From Tabrizicola sp. (lineage in GTDB: Bacteria > Pseudomonadota > Alphaproteobacteria > Rhodobacterales > Rhodobacteraceae), in assembly GCF_016792905.1 (NCBI RefSeq), contig NZ_JAEULP010000002.1:1-48596 (forward strand): a DNA stretch of 48,596 bases, read 5' to 3'. Of this stretch, positions 43,242 through 48,596 are shown in pieces (the first letter of the stretch is position 1; the number at the start of each line of letters is the position of its first letter). The position numbers and the translations under genes are program-made. A model generated the notes under the pieces. That model was not told the origin of the DNA. It did no database searches and was given only the letters and a program-made list of their open reading frames with translations.

Positions 43242-44277
43242 GCTCTATCTCGACTGGAACGCGACCGCCCCCCTCCGCCCCGAGGCGAAGGCGGCGATGG
43301 TCGCGGCGATGGAGGTGGTGGGCAACCCGTCCTCGGTCCATGCCGAGGGGCGGGCGGCCAAGTCGTTGATGGAACGGTCGCGCGCGAAGGTCGCGGCGGC
43401 CCTGGGCGCGGAGGGGGCGGACATCGTCTTCACCTCGGGTGCGACCGAGGCGGCGGCCCTCGCCTGCGCCGGGCGCGGGCTGGTCTGCGCGCCGGTCGAG
43501 CATGATGCGGTCGCCGCCTGGTGCGAGGCGGGCCTGCCGGTGGACGGGCAGGGCAGGGTGGCCGTCGCCGATCCGGCCCGGACCACCCTGCAACTGGCCA
43601 ACAGCGAGACGGGTATCCTTCAGGACCTGCCGCAGGGCCTTGCTGTCAGCGACCTGACGCAGGCTTTCGGCAAGGTGCCTTTCGCCTTCAACTGGCTGGG
43701 TTGCGACAGGGGCCTTGTGTCGGCGCACAAGCTGGGCGGGCCGAAGGGCATCGGCGCGCTGGTAGTGCGGCAGGGCATCGAGGTGCCGTCGCAGCTGAAA
43801 GGCGGCGGGCAGGAGATGGGCCGCCGCGCCGGGACCGAGAACCTGATCGGCATCGCCGGTTTTGCCGCCGCCGCCGAAGCCGCCGCGCGCGATCTGGCCG
43901 ATGGCGTCTGGGACGAGGTGGCAGAATTTAGAAATATTCTAGAATCAGAGTTGTCGGCTGCGGGAAAAGAAACTATTTCCGTCGGGAATGGTTCGCCAAG
44001 GCTGCCGAACACGCTCTGCCTGATTGCCCCCGGCTGGAAGGGCGAGACGCAGGTGATGGCGATGGACCTTGCCGGGTTTGCCATCTCGGCGGGCTCGGCC
44101 TGTTCCTCGGGCAAGGTGCGGGCCAGCCGGGTCCTGACTGCGATGGGCTTTGATCAGGCCCTTGCGGCGCAAGCGATCCGGGTCTCGCTTGGCCCGGGGG
44201 TGACAAAAGACGATGTGGGGCGGTTCGCGAAGACCTGGACCGCCGCCTATGCCAAGGCCCGCGCGCGGGCTGCCTGA
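43228..44277 (+). CDS. Cysteine desulfurase (NifS/IscS-like)
   Basis: A 349-residue PLP enzyme that releases sulfur from cysteine for cluster assembly. The substrate loop SSVHAEGRAAKS, PLP Lys168 in SAHKLGGPKG and catalytic Cys292 in SAGSACSSGKVRAS are intact; it is short for group I. The start is ATG 43228 (or 43234). Codons around 43924-43999 are AT-rich (AGA, ATT, CTA, TCA, ACT) unlike the rest of the gene, and include an ICE-like palindrome. It sits between iscR and sufB, separated from sufB by 12 nt. Confidence 0.93.
   Translation: MTMTRLYLDWNATAPLRPEAKAAMVAAMEVVGNPSSVHAEGRAAKSLMERSRAKVAAALGAEGADIVFTSGATEAAALACAGRGLVCAPVEHDAVAAWCEAGLPVDGQGRVAVADPARTTLQLANSETGILQDLPQGLAVSDLTQAFGKVPFAFNWLGCDRGLVSAHKLGGPKGIGALVVRQGIEVPSQLKGGGQEMGRRAGTENLIGIAGFAAAAEAAARDLADGVWDEVAEFRNILESELSAAGKETISVGNGSPRLPNTLCLIAPGWKGETQVMAMDLAGFAISAGSACSSGKVRASRVLTAMGFDQALAAQAIRVSLGPGVTKDDVGRFAKTWTAAYAKARARAA
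43927..43943 (+). promoter_or_regulatory. ICE-like palindrome inside the cysteine desulfurase gene
   Basis: TTTAGAA-ATA-TTCTAGA differs from the 7+3+7 Irr element TTTAGAAnnnTTCTAAA at one arm base. It spans codons 234-239 and needs rare codons (TTT AGA AAT ATT CTA GAA) in a gene otherwise rich in G/C-ending codons. It could be an internal operator acting on sufB and later genes, but chance or a horizontally derived patch is possible. Confidence 0.4.
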
Positions 44278-44289
44278 AAGGAAACGCCG

Positions 44290-45825
44290 ATGACCGCCGT
44301 TCTGGATACCACCGAGGCCGCCGCCCAAGCTGTTGAGGTTCGCGATGGTGTCGATCGCGAGACGATCGAGACCGTGCAGGCGATGGCCGGCAAGTACAAG
44401 TACGGCTGGGAAACCGAGATCGAGACGGAATACGCCCCGAAGGGCCTGTCCGAAGACATCGTCCGCCTGATCAGCGAGAAGAACGGCGAGCCGGAGTGGC
44501 TTCTGGACTGGCGTCTTGCCGCCTATCGCCGCTGGCTGAAGATGGAAGAGCCCCGCTGGGCGATGCTGAACTACCCGGAAATCGACTATCAGGACCAGTA
44601 TTACTACGCCAAGCCGAAGAGCATGGCGAAAAAGCCGAAGTCGCTGGACGAAGTCGATCCTAAACTGCTGGCGACCTATGCCAAGCTCGGGATTCCGCTG
44701 AAGGAACAGATGCTTCTGGCCGGTGTTGAAGGTGAGGCGGAACCGCGCAAGGTGGCGGTGGACGCGGTGTTTGACTCGGTGTCGGTGGGCACGACCTTCA
44801 AGGCTGAACTGGCGAAGGCCGGGGTGATCTTCTGCTCGATCTCCGAAGCCGTGCGGGAACACCCGGAGCTGGTGAAGCAGTACCTCGGCTCGGTCGTGCC
44901 GCCGACCGACAACTTCTTCGCCACGCTGAATTCGGCGGTCTTCTCGGACGGCTCCTTCGTCTACATCCCCAAGGGCACCAAATGCCCGATGGAACTGTCG
45001 ACCTATTTCCGCATCAACGCGGAAAACACCGGCCAGTTCGAGCGAACGCTGATCATCGCCGACGAGGGCGCCTATGTCAGCTACCTGGAAGGCTGCACCG
45101 CGCCGAAGCGCGACACCAACCAGTTGCACGCCGCAGTGGTCGAGATCGTGATCCTGAAGGATGCCGAGGTGAAATATTCCACGGTGCAGAACTGGTATCC
45201 GGGCGACGAGAACGGCAAGGGCGGGATCTACAACTTCGTCACCAAGCGCGCCGACTGCCGGGGCGACCGGGCCAAGGTGATGTGGACGCAGGTGGAGACG
45301 GGGTCGGCGATCACCTGGAAATACCCCTCCTGCATCCTGCGCGGCGACGATTCGCAGGGCGAGTTCTATTCGATCGCCATCGCCAACAACGCCCAGCAGG
45401 CCGATACCGGGACCAAGATGGTCCACCTTGGCAAGCGGACGAAAAGCCGGATCGTCTCGAAGGGCATCTCGGCGGGCCGGGCGCAGAACACCTATCGCGG
45501 CTTGGTGTCGATGCACCCGAAGGCCAAGGAAAGCCGCAACTACACGCAGTGCGACAGTCTCCTGATCGGCGACAAATGCGGGGCGCATACCGTGCCTTAC
45601 ATCGAAGTGCGCAACAATTCCTCGCGCGTCGAGCATGAGGCGACGACCTCGAAGGTGGATGAGGACCAGCTGTTCTACTGCCGCTCGCGCGGGATGGACG
45701 AGGAAGAGGCCGTCGCCCTGGTGGTGAACGGCTTCTGCAAGGAAGTCCTGACCGCCCTGCCGATGGAATTCGCGATGGAGGCGCAAAGCCTGGTCGCGAT
45801 CAGCCTGGAAGGCTCGGTCGGCTGA
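44290..45825 (+). CDS. sufB: Fe-S cluster scaffold subunit SufB
   Basis: A 511-residue scaffold protein of the SufBCD complex. [20 protein letters not shown] at the N-terminus, [26 protein letters not shown], the beta-helix core with [20 protein letters not shown] and [23 protein letters not shown], and the C-terminal [22 protein letters not shown] are conserved. AAGGAAA precedes the ATG. Its TGA shares an A with the ATG of the glycosyltransferase-like gene (TGATG). Confidence 0.97.
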   Translation: MTAVLDTTEAAAQAVEVRDGVDRETIETVQAMAGKYKYGWETEIETEYAPKGLSEDIVRLISEKNGEPEWLLDWRLAAYRRWLKMEEPRWAMLNYPEIDYQDQYYYAKPKSMAKKPKSLDEVDPKLLATYAKLGIPLKEQMLLAGVEGEAEPRKVAVDAVFDSVSVGTTFKAELAKAGVIFCSISEAVREHPELVKQYLGSVVPPTDNFFATLNSAVFSDGSFVYIPKGTKCPMELSTYFRINAENTGQFERTLIIADEGAYVSYLEGCTAPKRDTNQLHAAVVEIVILKDAEVKYSTVQNWYPGDENGKGGIYNFVTKRADCRGDRAKVMWTQVETGSAITWKYPSCILRGDDSQGEFYSIAIANNAQQADTGTKMVHLGKRTKSRIVSKGISAGRAQNTYRGLVSMHPKAKESRNYTQCDSLLIGDKCGAHTVPYIEVRNNSSRVEHEATTSKVDEDQLFYCRSRGMDEEEAVALVVNGFCKEVLTALPMEFAMEAQSLVAISLEGSVG

Positions 45826-48497
45826 TGGAAGACCGGGCGGAGACCGGGACTGCGGCCGAGGGGCCGGCGTCGGCACGTCCGGTCGGCACGGGCCGCAAGG
45901 TTCTGTTCTCGGCGATGAAGAACGAGGCGCCCTTCCTGCTGGAATGGGTCGCCTACCACAAGGCCATCGGCTTCGACGAGATCGTCATCTGTTCCAATCC
46001 CTCCAACGACGGGACCGAGGAATTGCTGGCCGCCCTGGCCGGGGCAGGCGAGATCGGGCACCTGCGCGCGACCGTTCCGCCGGGTGCCTCGCCGCAATAT
46101 CTTGCCACGCAGGCCTTCGAGCGCGAGGTGGGCTTCCGCGACGGCGACTGGTACCTGTGGCTGGACGCGGACGAGTTCCTCAATGTCCATGTCGGCGACC
46201 GGACGGTGACGGCCCTGGTGGATGCCATGGGGGGCAAGCAGGTCGCCCTGATCAAATGGCGCATCTTCGGGTCGAGCGGCCGGAAGACATTTCCCGGGCG
46301 CTTTGTGTCGGACGCATTCACCGGCGCGGCAGAGGCGAAGTTCAAGTTCAACTCGGGGCTGAAATCGTTCTTCCGGTTCGGCCCCGCCCTGCACGGATTC
46401 GCCCGCCACGGAATTCACCGTCCACGCGTTGTGCGGGATTCGGGGCTTGGTCCCGAGGATGTGCTGGTCGGAACCGGCAAGACCTCGGCGCCAGACCACA
46501 AGATCCACCGCCGCTGGCTGGCGGGTGACGATTTCGTCCGCACGAGCAGCGTCAGCCCGTTCGAATGCGGCTGGGCGCTGGCGCAAATCAACCACTACAT
46601 GGTCCGGACCGCGGATCACTTCGCGCTGAAAGCGCTGCGCGGCCGCGGATACATGCCGCGCCAGAGGGTCGGCACCAACTCCCGGCACACGCCGCAGTTC
46701 TTTGCCGAGCATGACCGCAACGAAGCGGAGGACCGCTCGATCCTGCATTGGGACGGTGCCGTGACCGAGGGGATCGCGCGACTGCGGGCGCTGCCCGCCG
46801 TGGCCGCCGCCGACCATGCCGCGCGTGACCTGGTGCGCGAGGCCCTGGCCCTCTCCGCTGCCGCGGCGGAACCGGACGCGCCCGAAACCGCCGTGGCGGC
46901 TGCGCGGCCCCGGCGGGTCTTGTTCTCGGCGATGAAGAACGAGGCGCCCTTCCTGCTGGAATGGGTCGCCTACCACAAGGCCATCGGCTTCGACCAGATC
47001 GTGATCTGTTCCAACCCTTCCAACGATGGAACCGAGGAACTGCTCGCCGCACTGGCCGGGGCGGGGGAGATCACGCATCTGAGGGCGGCTATTGTTCCGG
47101 GCAAGTCCCCGCAGCGAATCGCCTCAACCATCTTCACCCAGAAGCTCGGCTACCGGGACGGAGACTGGTATCTCTGGCTGGATGCCGACGAATTCCTGAA
47201 CGTGCATGTGGGCGATGGCACGGTCGGGGCCTTGATCCGGCACATGGGCGACAAGGCCTGCGCGCTTGTCAACTGGCGGGTCTTTGGCAGCAGCGGCAAC
47301 ACGGCCTTCGGCGGCCGGTTCATCGACGCTGCATTTTCGGGCGCCTCGCGAAGCGATTTCGCCGCAAACCGCGAGCAGAAGGCGTTCTTCAGGCAGTCCC
47401 CGGCCTTTCGCGGTTTCGCGCGCTTTGGCATCAATCGGCCGCTGGTGGCCCGGAATTCGACCCTGCGGCATGGCGATGTGCTGGCAGGGAGCGGCGCCAC
47501 GGTCTCGGAAAGCCATGTCATGCACGGCCGCTGGCTCAAGGGCGTCGACTCGGGCGGAACCGCGCGCGTCGCGGCAGAGGATTTCGGCTGGGATCATGCG
47601 CAGATCAACCATTACATGGTGCGGACGCGCGATTTCTTCGCGTTGAAACGCTTGCGCGGCCGGGGTTACAAGGCTGCCGCCACGGGCGAGGCGAACCTGC
47701 GGCATACCGACGAATTCTTCCGGGCGAACGACCGGAACGAGGCGGAGGATCGCTCGATCCTGCGCTGGCAGGATGCGGTGACGCAGGAAATCGCCCGCCT
47801 GATGGACCGGCCCGAAGTCGCAGAAGCGGCCGAGTCTGCCTCGGCCAAGGTCAAGGATGTCATGTCTCAGGTTGCACCGCCGCCCGCCGATCCGGCCCAA
47901 AGCCCCGATGTCGCGCCAAAGCCGAAGGTCCAGTTCAAGCTGACCTTCCCGCAGCAAGAGCGCGACTATATGGTCCGGGCCTATGCCGACGCGAAGGTGA
48001 TCCTGGAATACGGCAGCGGCGGGTCCACCGTCATGGCCGCGCAGGCAGGCTGCAGGGTGATAAGTGTCGAAAGCGACAAGGCCTGGGCGGAAAGCCTGGC
48101 GGGCGTGCTGAAGGGCATTTCGGACAAGGCGCATGTCCATCACGCCGACATCGGCCCGACCCGTGCCTGGGGCTACCCGAGCCAGAATGACAGGGTCCAG
48201 TCCTATCACACCTACGCCCTGTCCGTCTGGGACCGGCGCGATTTCCAGGACCCCGACCTCGTGCTGATCGACGGGCGGTTCCGTGCCGCCTGCCTGGCTG
48301 CGGTCAAGATGCGCGCAAGGCGCCCCACGACGGTGTTGTTCGACGATTATGTCGACCGCCGCTACTATCACGCGGTGGAGAAGCTGGCCGTGAAGGAAGA
48401 GGTCATTGGCCGCCTGGCCCGCTTCACCGTCACCCCCGGGCCGGTTCCGCCAGAGATGCTTACCCAGGTCATCGGCTGGTTCCACGACCCGCGCTGA
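45825..48497 (+). CDS. Twin glycosyltransferase-like domain/methyltransferase fusion
   Basis: An 890-residue protein. Residues ~25-340 and ~364-690 are two homologous GT2-type domains (Glyco_tranf_2_4 class): each has KNEAPFLLEWVAYHKAIGFD, SNPSNDGTEELL, the DXD-bearing DWYLWLDADEFLNVHVGD (Asp114/116 and Asp453/455) and INHYMVRT. Residues ~710-890 hold a methyltransferase-like Rossmann segment (VILEYGSGGSTVMAA, VISVESDKAWAESL, VLIDGRFRAACL). No signal peptide or membrane span. The domains are exactly 339 residues apart and share a 74-nt identical DNA stretch. It lies between sufB and sufC, coupled to sufB by TGATG. Donor and acceptor are unknown. Confidence 0.85.
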   Translation: MEDRAETGTAAEGPASARPVGTGRKVLFSAMKNEAPFLLEWVAYHKAIGFDEIVICSNPSNDGTEELLAALAGAGEIGHLRATVPPGASPQYLATQAFEREVGFRDGDWYLWLDADEFLNVHVGDRTVTALVDAMGGKQVALIKWRIFGSSGRKTFPGRFVSDAFTGAAEAKFKFNSGLKSFFRFGPALHGFARHGIHRPRVVRDSGLGPEDVLVGTGKTSAPDHKIHRRWLAGDDFVRTSSVSPFECGWALAQINHYMVRTADHFALKALRGRGYMPRQRVGTNSRHTPQFFAEHDRNEAEDRSILHWDGAVTEGIARLRALPAVAAADHAARDLVREALALSAAAAEPDAPETAVAAARPRRVLFSAMKNEAPFLLEWVAYHKAIGFDQIVICSNPSNDGTEELLAALAGAGEITHLRAAIVPGKSPQRIASTIFTQKLGYRDGDWYLWLDADEFLNVHVGDGTVGALIRHMGDKACALVNWRVFGSSGNTAFGGRFIDAAFSGASRSDFAANREQKAFFRQSPAFRGFARFGINRPLVARNSTLRHGDVLAGSGATVSESHVMHGRWLKGVDSGGTARVAAEDFGWDHAQINHYMVRTRDFFALKRLRGRGYKAAATGEANLRHTDEFFRANDRNEAEDRSILRWQDAVTQEIARLMDRPEVAEAAESASAKVKDVMSQVAPPPADPAQSPDVAPKPKVQFKLTFPQQERDYMVRAYADAKVILEYGSGGSTVMAAQAGCRVISVESDKAWAESLAGVLKGISDKAHVHHADIGPTRAWGYPSQNDRVQSYHTYALSVWDRRDFQDPDLVLIDGRFRAACLAAVKMRARRPTTVLFDDYVDRRYYHAVEKLAVKEEVIGRLARFTVTPGPVPPEMLTQVIGWFHDPR

Positions 48498-48517
48498 CCG
48501 ACCAAAGGAAATGAAAG

Positions 48518-48596
48518 ATGCTTGAAATCAACAACCTGCACGTCAAACTTGAAGATGAGGACAAGGTGATCCTCCGTGGTGTCGACCTGAAGGTCG
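48518..48596 (+). CDS. sufC: Fe-S assembly ATPase SufC (3' truncated)
   Basis: The window ends 26 codons into this gene: MLEINNLHVKLEDEDKVILR then GVDLKV is the characteristic SufC N-terminus of the ABC-type ATPase that powers SufBCD. GAAAG and AAAGGAA lie before the ATG. It follows the glycosyltransferase-like gene by 20 nt, so the suf operon resumes here. Confidence 0.9.
   Translation, partial: MLEINNLHVKLEDEDKVILRGVDLKV

Overview
The window is a GC-rich alphaproteobacterial chromosome segment, almost certainly from the Rhodobacterales (Rhodobacteraceae). Three gene orders support this: dusB(nifR3)-ntrB-ntrC-ntrY-ntrX followed by trkA-trkH-hfq-hflX, ispDF-pgpA-cinA, and iscR-cysteine desulfurase-sufB-...-sufC. 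An NtrC without the sigma-54 GAFTGA loop, an IscR with one cysteine, and a recA promoter with a GAAC-N7-GAAC LexA box also fit that group. No CRISPR, tRNA, rRNA, phage or transposase gene was seen. The genus cannot be fixed from this window.

Layout. 1-6.4 kb: the end of a DUF6456 regulator-like gene, a LysE exporter, aquaporin aqpZ, lipoyl synthase lipA, an outer-membrane barrel protein, two c-type cytochromes, a 58-residue membrane protein and a cysteine-rich exported protein coupled to hpt. 7-10.6 kb: a COQ10/RatA-like protein, a secreted esterase, and the minus-strand operon ispDF-pgpA-cinA. 10.8-18 kb: the nitrogen regulatory block dusB-ntrBC and ntrYX, mostly joined by ATGA overlaps. 18-18.7 kb: palindromic repeats and a frameshifted DUF559 gene. 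18.7-23.4 kb: potassium uptake (trkA-trkH), then hfq and hflX. 23.4-30 kb: an intergenic repeat cluster, a GNAT acetyltransferase coupled to a penicillin-acylase-family Ntn hydrolase, a beta-hydroxyacid dehydrogenase, an orphan peptidoglycan-binding/amidase-like protein, a SYLF lipoprotein and a sulfotransferase-like protein. 30-37.2 kb: LexA-controlled recA, alaS, a DUF1330 protein, a class II glutamine amidotransferase and typA. 37.4-42.6 kb: two tandem YitT-family membrane proteins, a Val-Asp/Gly-repeat exported protein, icd, and a three-gene operon (alpha/beta hydrolase, small protein, HD nucleotidase). 42.6-48.6 kb: the Fe-S assembly operon.

The most notable region is the suf operon. An 890-residue protein with two glycosyltransferase-like domains and a methyltransferase-like C-terminus lies between sufB and sufC and is start/stop-coupled to sufB. 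The operon is preceded by an Irr/ICE-like palindrome, and a second near-perfect copy lies inside the cysteine desulfurase coding sequence in a tract of AT-rich, rare codons.

Other points for attention: hflX has no ATG, GTG or TTG at its expected start; an ~80-bp dispersed repeat carrying a 17-bp palindrome occurs twice; a leader hairpin may mask the ribosome binding site of the esterase gene; and three copies of a CCCCGCCGGAGG repeat, plus a copy of the hflX tail, follow hflX.
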